In this document: positions 26,436 to 34,699 of the stretch, piece by piece
Position numbering within the stretch: position 1 is the first letter of the stretch
Layout of the letters: every line of letters begins with the position of its first letter
Origin: Stenotrophomonas sp. UBA2124
GTDB lineage: Bacteria; Pseudomonadota; Gammaproteobacteria; Xanthomonadales; Xanthomonadaceae
Length of the DNA: 64,000 nucleotides
Direction: 5' to 3'
Assembly: GCA_002329155.1 (NCBI GenBank)
Contig: DCXY01000004.1
Location: 1-64,000 of the forward strand
The notes under the pieces: model-generated
What the model saw: only the letters and a program-made list of their open reading frames with translations
The model's database searches: none
Told to the model about the DNA's origin: nothing
Made by a program: the position numbers and the translations under genes

Positions 26436-27368
26436 CTAGCGCCGGTCCCGGTCCAGCCAGCACTCCAGGCCCTGCGTGTTGAGCTCGATGTCCATGCCCA
26501 GCACGCGCCGCACCATCAGCTCATCCAGCGGATTGCCGGCCTTGCGCAGCTGCGCCACATAAAGGGCGGTGAGTGCTTCGGACAGCACCGTGTGGCGATC
26601 CGGCAAGCCATCGCAGCGGCGCGCGATCAGCACCATCGCATCGATCTGTTCGTGCAGCTGCGCCGCCAACCGTGCCGCATCACCCACGCGGCCATAGTGG
26701 GTGAGGTACATCCCGTCGGGCGCGTTCTGCATCAGCCGGTCGATGGAGGCATGCAGCGCCTCCGGGTCGAACTGCACCGGCGAGGAGGTGGGAATGATGA
26801 AGGACCCATGTGGGCCATCCAGCTCGCGGTAGGACAGGCCGAACGTGTCACCCGTGAACCAGCTGCGGCTGGTTTCATCCCAGATGCAGTTGTGGTGGCG
26901 CGCATGCCCGGGCGTATCGATGCACAGCAGTTCGCGCCCGGCCAGCGACACGCGATGGCCATCCTCCGCCACCACCACCCGCTCGGCCGGCACCGGCACG
27001 ATCTGCCCGTAGCTGCGCGCCATCTCCTGCTCGCCATAGACAGCGGTGGCGCCCGCCACCAGCCGCTCGGGGTCGATCATGTGCGGCGCGCCACGCGGAT
27101 GCACCACCAGCCGCGCATCGGGCAGCTGCTGCATCAATGCGCCGGCACCACCGGCGTGGTCCAGATGCACATGGGTGAGGATCAACCAGTCGATGTCCGC
27201 CGGCTGCAGGCCCGCCTGCGCGGCGCATTCCAGCATCCGTGGCACGGCCAGCGTGGTGCCGCAGTCGATGAAGGCGCCGCGCCCGTCCTGCACCACCAGA
27301 TAGGCGGCATCGAAATGATCGCGCTGGAACGCGGTGTCGATGGTGTGGATGCCATGTTCAACGGCCAT
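26436..27368 (-). CDS. MBL-fold metallo-hydrolase
   Basis: A 310-residue metallo-beta-lactamase-fold enzyme with the metal motif THVHLDHAGGAG, a second His in TPGHARHHN, Asp in FTGDTFG and a late His in YLTHYGRVGDAA. The region past residue 220 (IDRLMQNAPDGMYLTHYGR...) is a helical C-terminal extension found in a glyoxalase II-like subgroup. GAGGAG 8 nt upstream supports ATG 27368; an in-frame ATG 57 bp upstream is not favoured. Substrate unknown. Confidence 0.85.
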   Translation of the reverse strand: MAVEHGIHTIDTAFQRDHFDAAYLVVQDGRGAFIDCGTTLAVPRMLECAAQAGLQPADIDWLILTHVHLDHAGGAGALMQQLPDARLVVHPRGAPHMIDPERLVAGATAVYGEQEMARSYGQIVPVPAERVVVAEDGHRVSLAGRELLCIDTPGHARHHNCIWDETSRSWFTGDTFGLSYRELDGPHGSFIIPTSSPVQFDPEALHASIDRLMQNAPDGMYLTHYGRVGDAARLAAQLHEQIDAMVLIARRCDGLPDRHTVLSEALTALYVAQLRKAGNPLDELMVRRVLGMDIELNTQGLECWLDRDRR

Positions 27369-27449
27369 CAGCGGAACTCCTCGGGAACCGCCTTCGATCC
27401 TGCCAGCGCATGCCGGCAGGCTCAACCACGACCTTGGTTGCAGATGCGC

Positions 27450-27743
27450 TTAGCCGCGCAGCACACGTGGGCGCAGCATCAGCGCCATCACCATCACCGC
27501 CAGGAAGCCGCCGTAGGCGTACAACACGGCCATGATCTGCTTCCACAGGCCATCGGCCATCTCCGCCGCACCCACGCGGTAGCCCCAGTGCATCATGCCG
27601 GCGCTGACCAGCAGGGCCAGCACCAGCATGGTGCTGTCGAACACGGTGCGCGCACGGGTGCGCGGCTGGCGCGGAAACCACCAGTACAGCGCACCCATCA
27701 CGCAGAACCAGGGCAGGAACAGCAGCAACGACAACCATGCCAT
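27450..27743 (-). CDS. Small membrane protein of unknown function
   Basis: A 97-residue protein with about three hydrophobic helices (3-23, 35-53, 68-92) and a basic loop RQPRTRARTVFD. ATG 27743 has GGAG about 9 nt upstream. The frame continues upstream into trpS but with no plausible start. It follows trpS after a 25-bp gap on the same strand, so the two may share a transcript. No family recognised. Confidence 0.6.
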   Translation of the reverse strand: MAWLSLLLFLPWFCVMGALYWWFPRQPRTRARTVFDSTMLVLALLVSAGMMHWGYRVGAAEMADGLWKQIMAVLYAYGGFLAVMVMALMLRPRVLRG

Positions 27744-27768
27744 CAATGTGTTCTCCGCCCGGGTGGGA

Positions 27769-29082
27769 TCAGTCCTTGGCCGCCGCGTCGCGCAGTGCCT
27801 GCAATGCCGCCAGCACCGGCTCCACTTCGGTTTGCAGCTTGAACAGCTCGCTCTGCAGCGCATCGCCCTGCTCGGCCTGCTTGATCACCGCGATCAGCTG
27901 GCCTGCATCGCGCGGCGAATCAAAGCCCTCGCTCTGGATCAGCAGCTCACCCTCGCCATCGAGCAGCTTGAAGTAGAAGCGGCCATCCTTCTCGCGGTAC
28001 TGCTTGAACAGCGGCAGCGCGGCCTTGCTTGCGGCCTCGGCGCCGGGCTTGTCGTTGTGCTTGTCGCCGGCGGCGGACAGGTCACGCAGGCCCACCGCAT
28101 GGCGCAGTTCCTTGAGCAGCGGAATGGCGAACTGCTCGCGCAGCTGCTGGCCGCGCCTGCGCAGGATGGCCTCGATCTTCTCCGGCTCGGCCATCAACGC
28201 GTTGTAGCGTTCGCGCAGCGGCGACAGCTCGCCATCGATGCGCTCGAACAGCTGCTGCTTGGCATCGCCCCAGCTGATGCCCTCGGCGAACGCCTTGGCG
28301 AAAGCCGCGGTCTGCTCCGGCGTGGCGAAAGCCTGGTACATCTGGAACAGCGCCGAGCCCTCGGTGTCCTTGGACTCGCCCGGCGCACGCGAATCGGTGA
28401 CGATGGAGAACACCAGCTTCTTCAGCTCCTCGCGCGGCACGAACAGCGGAATGGTGTTGTGGTAGCTCTTGCTCATCTTGCGGCCATCAAGGCCGGCGAG
28501 CGTGGCCACCTGCTCGTCGATGATCACTTCCGGCAGCGCGAAATACTCCTTGCCGTAGATGTGGTTGAAACGCTGCGCGAAATCGCGCGCCATCTCGATG
28601 TGCTGGATCTGGTCGCGGCCCACCGGCACCTTGTTGGCGTTGAAGATCAGGATGTCGGCGGCCATCAGCACCGGGTACATGAACAGCCCGGCGGTGACGC
28701 CTGCATCGTCGTCCAGCTGCTCCTCGCGGTTCTTGTCCACCGCCGCCTTGTAGGCATGGGCGCGGTTGAGGATGCCCTTGCCGGCCACCACGGTCAGGAA
28801 CCACATCAGCTCGGTGGTTTCCGGAATGTCGCTCTGCCGGTAGAACCACACCTTGTCCGGGTCCAGGCCACAGGCCAGCCAGCTGGCGGCGATTTCCAGG
28901 GTCGAACGCTGGGTGCGCTCGGGCTCCTGCGCCTTGATCAGGCTGTGCAGGTCGGCCAGGAAGAAGAAGCTCTCGATGTCCGAGGCCTGGCTGGCGGCGA
29001 TGGCCGGGCGGATCGCACCGACGTAATTGCCCAGATGGGGGGTGCCGGAGGGGGTGATGCCGGTAAGGACGCGGGTAGTCAT
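27769..29082 (-). CDS. trpS: Tryptophan--tRNA ligase with a C-terminal extension
   Basis: A 437-residue class I aminoacyl-tRNA synthetase that charges tRNA-Trp. HIGH-type motif TPSGTPHLGNY (10-20), KMSKS at 202-206, and the DAGVTAGLFMYPVLMAADIL segment are clear. It is about 100 residues longer than E. coli TrpS (334). The extra part (about 366-402, FYFKLLDGEGELLIQSEGF) resembles the small beta DUF1508/YegP domain. ATG 29082 is chosen because the catalytic domain begins there; the frame upstream is open but poorly supported. Confidence 0.93.
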   Translation of the reverse strand: MTTRVLTGITPSGTPHLGNYVGAIRPAIAASQASDIESFFFLADLHSLIKAQEPERTQRSTLEIAASWLACGLDPDKVWFYRQSDIPETTELMWFLTVVAGKGILNRAHAYKAAVDKNREEQLDDDAGVTAGLFMYPVLMAADILIFNANKVPVGRDQIQHIEMARDFAQRFNHIYGKEYFALPEVIIDEQVATLAGLDGRKMSKSYHNTIPLFVPREELKKLVFSIVTDSRAPGESKDTEGSALFQMYQAFATPEQTAAFAKAFAEGISWGDAKQQLFERIDGELSPLRERYNALMAEPEKIEAILRRRGQQLREQFAIPLLKELRHAVGLRDLSAAGDKHNDKPGAEAASKAALPLFKQYREKDGRFYFKLLDGEGELLIQSEGFDSPRDAGQLIAVIKQAEQGDALQSELFKLQTEVEPVLAALQALRDAAAKD

Positions 29083-29204
29083 GAACGAAAACGTGACGGG
29101 GGAATGAACCGGACCAGTGTAACCCCCATGGCCGGGCGCTGCCGGCAACCCCATTGGCCGCCCCCGTCCGTTCATGGCTGTGTACCCCGCCAAGGAGCGC
29201 CGCC

Positions 29205-30026
29205 ATGTACCGCCTGTGTGCCAGTGTCCTGTCCGTCATCGCCCTGTGTGGTTTCCGGCCCATGCCGCCGCCGGACGCGCCGGTGGAGCTGTCCGTCATC
29301 GACCGCGACGAAGGCGGCGAGCTGGACCAGTACCCGCACCTTGGCCAGCGCTGGGTGGCCGGTGCCCCCGGCCACCGCTACAGCGTGCAGCTGCGCAACC
29401 GCACCGGCGAGCGCGTGCTGGTGGTGCTGTCGGTGGACGGCGTCAACGCCATCACCGGCCAGACGGCTTCGCCGGAGCAGTCCGGCTATGTGCTGGAGCC
29501 GTGGCAGAGCAGCGAGATCACCGGCTGGCGCAAATCCAACGACGAGGTGGCGCAGTTCGTGTTCACCCGCCAGGGTGACAGCTACGCCAGCCGTACCGGC
29601 CGCCCGGCCAACGTGGGCGTGATCGGCATTGCGGTGTTCCAGCAGGCCCGGCGCATCGTGTACGACGACGTGCGTCCAGTGCCGATGCCACCGCCGCACC
29701 GCCCCATGCCGCGCGCGATGTCGCCTCAGGCCGAGGCGCGCGCCGACAGCAGCGCCGCCGCCGAGGTGGCCGCCGCCCCGGCGATGCGCGGCGCCGATGC
29801 CAGTGCCAACCGCCAGCGGCTGGGCACCGGCCACGGTGAGCGCGAATGGTCCAGCTCGTCGCTGACCAGCTTCCAGCGCGCCACCCGCAGCCCGGTGCAA
29901 GTCAGCGAGGTACGTTACGACGCGCGTGCGCGGCTGGTGGCGATGGGCGTGCTGCCGCGTTGGCAGCAGCCGCGTGCGCAGGGCACGCCGCAGGCGTTCC
30001 CGGGTGGGTTCGTTCCGGATCCATGA
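29205..30026 (+). CDS. Putative secreted protein of unknown function
   Basis: A 273-residue protein starting at ATG 29205 with AAGGAG 8 nt upstream. It has a hydrophobic N-terminus (about 1-16) and no clear lipobox. Residues 25-145 form a compact beta-rich region (YSVQLRNRTGERVLVVLSVDGVNAITGQ), followed by a Pro/Met/Ala-rich linker (150-200) and a C-terminus with SSSSLTSFQRATRSP. The first part looks like a surface beta-sandwich, but I cannot name the family. Divergent from trpS. Confidence 0.6.
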   Translation: MYRLCASVLSVIALCGFRPMPPPDAPVELSVIDRDEGGELDQYPHLGQRWVAGAPGHRYSVQLRNRTGERVLVVLSVDGVNAITGQTASPEQSGYVLEPWQSSEITGWRKSNDEVAQFVFTRQGDSYASRTGRPANVGVIGIAVFQQARRIVYDDVRPVPMPPPHRPMPRAMSPQAEARADSSAAAEVAAAPAMRGADASANRQRLGTGHGEREWSSSSLTSFQRATRSPVQVSEVRYDARARLVAMGVLPRWQQPRAQGTPQAFPGGFVPDP

Positions 30027-30116
30027 AGTGGTTTCCGTAGTCCGGGTAAGCGCAGCGCACCCGGGGTGGCGGGGGACCCACACGGCTTCGGTTCCCCCTC
30101 TCCCCGGCCTTCGCCT

Positions 30117-30385
30117 GCGAGCCTGGTCGCCGTCGAATCTCAGCAGAACTGGCAGGAGCCGGCAAGGCGTGGATCACGCCCTTCTTCCGTTTGCGGGATC
30201 TGCAGCGCCCTTTTGGGGAAAGGTGTGCCGAAGGGTGGATGAGGGCGCTATGGGCGTTTTGGGATTGAAGTCCACTTCAGGTCGCTACCCCCAGTGCATT
30301 CATTCCATCCGGCTCTTCGTTGCCCTCACCCCAACCCCTCTCCCGCACGCGGGAGAGGGACTCTCAGCTGAGAGTTGATGCTCAT
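30117..30385 (-). repeat. Dispersed repeat of about 265 bp, copy 1
   Basis: The reverse complement of this interval matches 44721-44985 along its whole length with scattered mismatches: agcatc-aac, ctcag(c/t)tgagag, a ctctcc...gcg-gcgggagaggg hairpin, ggttggggtgagggc, gaagtggacttca, cccaaaac, tgatc-acgcc and a closing ctgagattcg. No open reading frame is conserved between the two. It is intergenic in both places. Nothing else of note is seen in 30027-30510 except the half palindrome at 30038-30066. Confidence 0.85.
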
Positions 30386-30462
30386 GAGGTCCTGCGAGGG
30401 GAGAGGGTGGGCTCATCTGCGGGGCTGAGATGCCCGCCCATTCAAGCTGCAAAGGAAAAGAA

Positions 30463-30486
30463 AGGGCCACGCGATGCGTGGCCCTT
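30463..30486 (-). terminator. Rho-independent terminator of csbD
   Basis: On the minus strand gggccacgc, a short loop and gcgtggccc form a perfect 9-bp stem followed by TTTCTTTT, about 25 bp after the CsbD stop. Confidence 0.85.
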
Positions 30487-30510
30487 CCAGGGTGATGCGC
30501 TTACCGCCGA

Positions 30511-30729
30511 TCAGCGGTAGTCAGGGTCGTCGCGCAGGGCTTTCTCGAAGTCGCGCACCTCGGTTTCAGCGCGGTCCTTGGCCCAGCCATAACGCTCCTG
30601 CAGGCGGCCGGCCAGATATTCGGCATTGCCTTCGGCAACCTTGAAGTCATCGTCGGTAAGGTCGCCCCACTTTGCCTGAGCCTTGCCCTTGAGCTGGGTC
30701 CACTTGCCGGAAATGATGTCTTTGTTCAT
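30511..30729 (-). CDS. CsbD family stress protein
   Basis: A 72-residue hydrophilic protein (MNKDIISGKWTQLKGKAQ...). The sequence WTQLKGKAQAKWGDLTDDD and the C-terminal helix are the CsbD/YjbJ signature. YjbJ is among the most abundant stationary-phase proteins of E. coli; its role is unknown. ATG 30729 has AGGAG 7 nt upstream, better than the GTG one codon earlier. Confidence 0.92.
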   Translation of the reverse strand: MNKDIISGKWTQLKGKAQAKWGDLTDDDFKVAEGNAEYLAGRLQERYGWAKDRAETEVRDFEKALRDDPDYR

Positions 30730-30875
30730 CACGTTGCTCCTGTATGGGTTGCGAGTACAGCGCCATGTTGCGCAGGACCATCCTGCCTATCGTCTTGTTG
30801 TCGCCGAGTACACGAAATGTGTGCGGATGCCCACGTTGGTGAACGTGGCTTCAGCAAACCTCCAGGGGCAGCAAC

Positions 30876-30904
30876 GGAAAAGGCCGGCAATGCCGGCCTT
30901 TTCC
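30876..30904. terminator. Bidirectional rho-independent terminator
   Basis: Perfect palindrome ggaaaaggccggc/aat/gccggccttttcc: stem with A and T tracts on both sides. It lies between csbD (start at 30729) and the entericidin gene, whose minus-strand transcript would end here. Confidence 0.85.
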
Positions 30905-30936
30905 TTCACGCATGCGCAGCCCGAATGGGCTGGGCA

Positions 30937-31071
30937 TCAGTTGCGTGCGGCGTCTTCCACCTTCTCGCCCGCCTTCTGCACATCCTTGCCGGCACCGGCA
31001 ACGGTGTTGCAGCCGGCCAGCATGGCAACGGAAAACATCGACAGCAGCATCAGGGCAACCAAACGTTTCAT
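30937..31071 (-). CDS. Entericidin-like small lipoprotein, copy A
   Basis: A 44-residue lipoprotein (MKRLVALMLLSMFSVAMLAG then CNTVAGAGKDVQKAGEKVED...). The lipobox LAGC and the core CNTVAGAGKD-QKAGEKVED are those of the EcnA/EcnB entericidin family, small lipoproteins involved in stationary-phase programmed lysis in enterobacteria. GGAGA lies 6 nt before ATG 31071. Confidence 0.88.
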   Translation of the reverse strand: MKRLVALMLLSMFSVAMLAGCNTVAGAGKDVQKAGEKVEDAARN

Positions 31072-31135
31072 GATTCTTCTCCTGTGGTTAGTTCATCTAT
31101 TCATGTTGCGGCACCACAACGGCACCGCCGGGTGA

Positions 31136-31288
31136 TCAGCACTTGCCGTCGCTGCAATCCTGCGCCTTGTCTTCCACCTTTTCACCCGCTTTCTGCATGT
31201 CCTTGCCGGCACCGGCAACGGTATTGCAGCCGCTGAGCATACCCACAGAGAACATACCCAACAGGCCCAACATCAGCACCTTCTTCAT
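31136..31288 (-). CDS. Entericidin-like small lipoprotein, copy B
   Basis: A 50-residue paralogue of copy A (lipobox LSGC, core CNTVAGAGKDMQKAGEKVED) with an extra Cys-containing tail KAQDCSDGKC. AGGAG lies 8 nt before ATG 31288. It precedes copy A by 64 bp on the same strand, so the pair may be an operon. The two unpaired tail cysteines are unusual and could form a disulfide. Confidence 0.88.
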   Translation of the reverse strand: MKKVLMLGLLGMFSVGMLSGCNTVAGAGKDMQKAGEKVEDKAQDCSDGKC

Positions 31289-31430
31289 CCCGCATTCTCC
31301 TTCGCTGCAGTTGGCGGGTCGCGGTGATGGGGCTCCACCACCGCACCCGCGTGTGGACAGGAATCTGGCCGTTTTCACGTGCATTGCGCGTGAACGCCGC
31401 CAATTCACGTTCAGCTAGTTGGTGAATTCG

Positions 31431-32354
31431 TTAATCACGCATGAGGGTGGATTTGCCGAACAGGCTCTCCACCAGGTCTACCGCCAGCTCAGCGGTGCGG
31501 TTCTGGTGGTCCAGCAGGGGGTTCAGTTCAACGATGTCCAGCGAGCCCATCAGGCCGGTGTCGGCAATCATCTCCATCACCAGCTGCGCCTCGCGGTAAT
31601 TCACCCCGCCGGGCACGGTGGTGCCCACGCCCGGTGCGATGCTCGGGTCCAGGAAATCCACGTCGAAACTGACGTGCAGGTGGGTGTTCTCATCGATGCC
31701 GTCCAGCGCCGCTTCCATGGTGCGCTTCATGCCCGCTTCGTCGATGTAACGCATGTCGTAGACATCGACATGATGGGTCTTGATCAGGCGCTTCTCCTCC
31801 GGGTCCACCGAGCGGATGCCTATCTGGTGGACCTGGCGTGGCGAAATGGCAGGGAAATCACCGCCGCCCAGCCGGGTCAGCGCATCCGGGCCCAGGCCGC
31901 ACAGGCAGGCCACCGGCATGCCGTGGATGTTGCCTGAAGGAGTCACATCGGAGGTGTTGAAATCCGAGTGCGCGTCCAGCCACAGCACACGCAGTTCCTT
32001 GCCCTGCTCACGGCACCAGCGCGCCACGGCGACGATGGAGCCGATGCCCAGGCAGTGATCGCCACCGAGCATGATGGGCAGGCGGCCTTCGCTCAGTTCG
32101 GCGTAACTGGCTTCCATCAGCGCGTGGTTCCAGGCCACCACTTCGTCCAGGTGGCGGTAGCCCTCCACCGGCCCGGTCCACGGGTTGCGCGGCCCCTGCA
32201 GGTTGCCCACATCACGCACGTCCACGCCACGCGCGGCCAGCGCCTCGGGCAGGCCCGCGATGCGCAATGCCTCCGGCCCCAGCCGTGCCCCACGATGGCC
32301 GGCCCCCACGTCCGTAGGTACACCGATCAGGGAAACCGGGCGCGAACTGACCAT
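31431..32354 (-). CDS. rocF: Arginase
   Basis: A 307-residue binuclear manganese hydrolase converting arginine to ornithine and urea. The metal-binding motifs are GGDHCLGIGS, LDAHSDFNT and SFDVDFLDPSIAPG, in the usual order, and the length matches arginase (about 300). The N-terminus VSLIGVPTDVGAGHRGARLGP is typical. The true arginase motif set (NTSDVTPSGNIHGMP) separates it from agmatinase. No neighbouring ornithine genes are seen in the window. Confidence 0.93.
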   Translation of the reverse strand: MVSSRPVSLIGVPTDVGAGHRGARLGPEALRIAGLPEALAARGVDVRDVGNLQGPRNPWTGPVEGYRHLDEVVAWNHALMEASYAELSEGRLPIMLGGDHCLGIGSIVAVARWCREQGKELRVLWLDAHSDFNTSDVTPSGNIHGMPVACLCGLGPDALTRLGGGDFPAISPRQVHQIGIRSVDPEEKRLIKTHHVDVYDMRYIDEAGMKRTMEAALDGIDENTHLHVSFDVDFLDPSIAPGVGTTVPGGVNYREAQLVMEMIADTGLMGSLDIVELNPLLDHQNRTAELAVDLVESLFGKSTLMRD

Positions 32355-32786
32355 ACTGCCTCCGTTGCAAATGAAAATAGTCTAGCCCTCGCATGTGGGT
32401 GCGGCCTGCGGCGGTGCAGCATCGACCGTGGCGCAACCTACTGCGTATTTGTTGCAGGAACATGCCGGCCACTGCCTGCGTGGGCGCGGTGCGTTTGCTC
32501 TTCCATGCCGGGACGGCTGCGCCACCGGTTGCATCGATGCGGAGCGCGCACCAACCGTGGATGCGATGCGCACGACATGCTCGCGATCACGCTTTGACCG
32601 CGTGCAGCAGCACTGCACTGCAACACAATTGTAAAGCGCGCTTTGACACAGTTTTTTACCGTCTTGTGGCGCGCGAATCCCGCTTGCAATTATTGCCGCA
32701 ACGGCGCGTCGCCCTTTGGCGATGGCTTGATTCACCGGCCGCATCTGGCCCCGATGGCATGCATATGGAATGGACCTGGGAGGATC
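32355..32786. other. Intergenic region between arginase and the ABC-phosphatase fusion gene
   Basis: No convincing gene. The direct repeat cgctttgac occurs at 32590-32598 and 32640-32648, with an inverted gtaaagcg between them (32631-32638). Promoter-like ctttgaca at 32641-32648 has no good -10 partner. It could hold the control sites of the fusion gene, but I cannot define them. Confidence 0.4.
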
Positions 32787-34103
32787 ATGGGCAAGGAACC
32801 CCTTGCTGCACGCCCGCAACCGGAAATCCAGATAAGCAACTGGGGGGTTCGATTCGGGCCGAAGCATCTGCTCAAGGGAATAACACTCTCACTTGAGGCA
32901 CCCGGCATCACCGTCCTGATGGGGCCTGTCGATGCCGGGAAAACCATCCTGCTCTGGGCCATTGCGGGCCAGATGAGCAGCTATGGCCTGTATGAAGGAA
33001 ACATCCTCATCAGGGGCGTGGACACCCAGGCCTCGACACCCCTGGCTGCCCTGGTGCAGCAGCAGTCACACGAGTTGGCGTTCACCGTCGGCGAAATGCT
33101 GGAAGGCGCACTGCGCACGCACGATGCCGCGTCCACCTCCACCCCCAGGGAGAAGGCCTGCCTGCTGCTGCACGCACTGGGCCAGACCGATCTGCTCCCG
33201 CATATGGACAGCCACCTGTTCACCCTCCCCGGCCCGCTGCTGCGGCGTGCGCAGATCATCCGCGCTGCAGCAACCGGCAGCCGCGTACTGCTGATAGACG
33301 AACCCACCACCGGGTTGGAACCGGAAGAAGCCAGCGACGTACTGGCGTTGATCCGCCAGTTGGCCAGGGAGCGCTGCTGCCTGGTGGTGCTGCGCAACCA
33401 GGACCACGCGCGGGATATCGCCGACCGGGTGATTCTGCTGGCTGGCGGCCGGGTGCAGGTGGACATGGAGGGTGAAGCCTTCTTCCGCAACGACCAGGAA
33501 CATGCCGTGCTCAGCCAGTTCCTGCGCACCGGCAACTGCACCGTACCCGTGCCAGGCGACGTGCCAGGCGATATGCCGCTGGATGCGGACGATCATGCAG
33601 CGGCACCGGTCGTGGCTGAAAGCCAGGGCCCGCACGGCTTCCACTGGCTGGTGCCGGGCAGGCTGGCCGGCTGCCTGATGCCCGGCCTGGGCCAGCCACT
33701 GGAGCAGGAACTGGCCCTGCTGCAGGCCGTGGGCGTCACGGTACTGGTCAATCTGACCGAAACAGCCATGCGGCAGCCCGCCGTCACTGCTGGCTGGCCC
33801 AGAAGCATCCATATCGGCGCACAGGGCCATGACCTGCCCCACCTGGAGTGGGTCAAGCAGTTGCTGGCCCGCATCGAACAGCTCATCGCCCAGGGCGAGG
33901 TGGTTGCGGTGCATGGGCTGGGCGGGCTGGCACGCACCGGCACAGTACTTGGCGCGTGGCTGATCAAGGAGGGCCTCGCGACCGATGCCGCGCTGCAGTA
34001 TCTGCGGGGCATCGAACCGGGCTTTGTGCAGACCCGGGTGCAGAAGGAATTCCTGCGCAGGCTGGAAGCCAGTCTGCGGCCCCCGCACCCACCTGGAGCC
34101 TGA
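32787..34103 (+). CDS. ABC ATPase fused to a catalytically dead dual-specificity phosphatase-like domain
   Basis: A 438-residue two-domain protein. Residues 12-230 are an ABC ATPase: Walker A GPVDAGKT (46-53), Q-loop QQQ (91-93), Walker B VLLIDEP (167-173). The signature is degenerate (TLPGPLLRRAQ instead of LSGGQ) and the switch His is replaced by Arg203 (VLRNQDHARDIADRV). After a Pro/Asp-rich linker (255-275), residues 285-430 are phosphatase-like (FHWLVPGRLAGCLMPG; VTVLVNLTE; AVHGLGGLARTGTVLGAWLI). The P-loop HCx5R is present except that Cys is Gly377, so phosphatase chemistry should be lost. No permease is adjacent. ATG 32787 has GGAGG very close upstream. Function unknown; possibly a nucleotide/phospho-ligand sensor. 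Confidence 0.85.
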   Translation: MGKEPLAARPQPEIQISNWGVRFGPKHLLKGITLSLEAPGITVLMGPVDAGKTILLWAIAGQMSSYGLYEGNILIRGVDTQASTPLAALVQQQSHELAFTVGEMLEGALRTHDAASTSTPREKACLLLHALGQTDLLPHMDSHLFTLPGPLLRRAQIIRAAATGSRVLLIDEPTTGLEPEEASDVLALIRQLARERCCLVVLRNQDHARDIADRVILLAGGRVQVDMEGEAFFRNDQEHAVLSQFLRTGNCTVPVPGDVPGDMPLDADDHAAAPVVAESQGPHGFHWLVPGRLAGCLMPGLGQPLEQELALLQAVGVTVLVNLTETAMRQPAVTAGWPRSIHIGAQGHDLPHLEWVKQLLARIEQLIAQGEVVAVHGLGGLARTGTVLGAWLIKEGLATDAALQYLRGIEPGFVQTRVQKEFLRRLEASLRPPHPPGA

Positions 34104-34152
34104 GTTGGCCGCTTCATCCAGCCCCGGAACACAACAGGCAAGGGAGCCAGAG

Positions 34153-34530
34153 ATGCCTTTTCCTACCATCCATCAGCTGCTTGGCGGGCAGTCGCCCGAC
34201 AGCGCGCCCTGCACAGTGCTGCTGACCCTGTCCCCGCCGCATCCGCCGCCCATGCTGTCGGATGGCTTGGTTGCACCTGCAACTTCAAATGCCCCCGCTG
34301 CCATGAATGCGCGCATGATGGTGCTGCTCCCGGCCGGCCGCCCTCTCCGGTCTGCCGGGAAGGACAGGCCAGCCTGGTACCGGCGCCCCGGCGCGCGCAC
34401 TCGCTACCTGGCCCCCTGTCCGCTCCATGGCGGGGCGTACCCCGAGCCATGCAATGGCACCGGTCCGGTAGCGAACCCGCTACCGGAATCTGGTGCAGGC
34501 CAACGCGCGCCCGGCCATGCCGGTCATTGA
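34153..34530 (+). CDS. Possible small gene downstream of the fusion gene
   Basis: An open frame of 125 codons starting MPFPTIHQLLGGQSPDSA with AGGGAG 9 nt upstream, on the same strand and 49 bp after the fusion gene. The rest is Pro-, Ala- and Arg-rich with no recognised domain, as expected from random high-GC sequence. It may be a real partner of the fusion gene or a chance frame. Recorded for completeness. Confidence 0.25.
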   Translation: MPFPTIHQLLGGQSPDSAPCTVLLTLSPPHPPPMLSDGLVAPATSNAPAAMNARMMVLLPAGRPLRSAGKDRPAWYRRPGARTRYLAPCPLHGGAYPEPCNGTGPVANPLPESGAGQRAPGHAGH

Positions 34531-34699
34531 GTGTGCGGTGCAGGTACGGGAGCCGGGAGCTTCCGCCGGATGAATTTTTTTCAATGCCGCCCTGCGGGGT
34601 GGCAGCCGGGAGGTCATTCCAGGGCCGTTGATGCGCTGCCGCCGTTACCGCACGCATCAACCACGAATCGTTCGCCAGCCTCGCTACGGAGGTAAGTCC

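Noticed and set aside
27595..29622. A 675-codon plus-strand open frame
   Set aside because: Antisense to trpS, which has the KMSKS motif.
32835..32860. tRNA-like ggttcgattcggg
   Set aside because: It lies inside the ABC-phosphatase gene, and no acceptor stem, anticodon arm or CCA-adjacent structure surrounds it.
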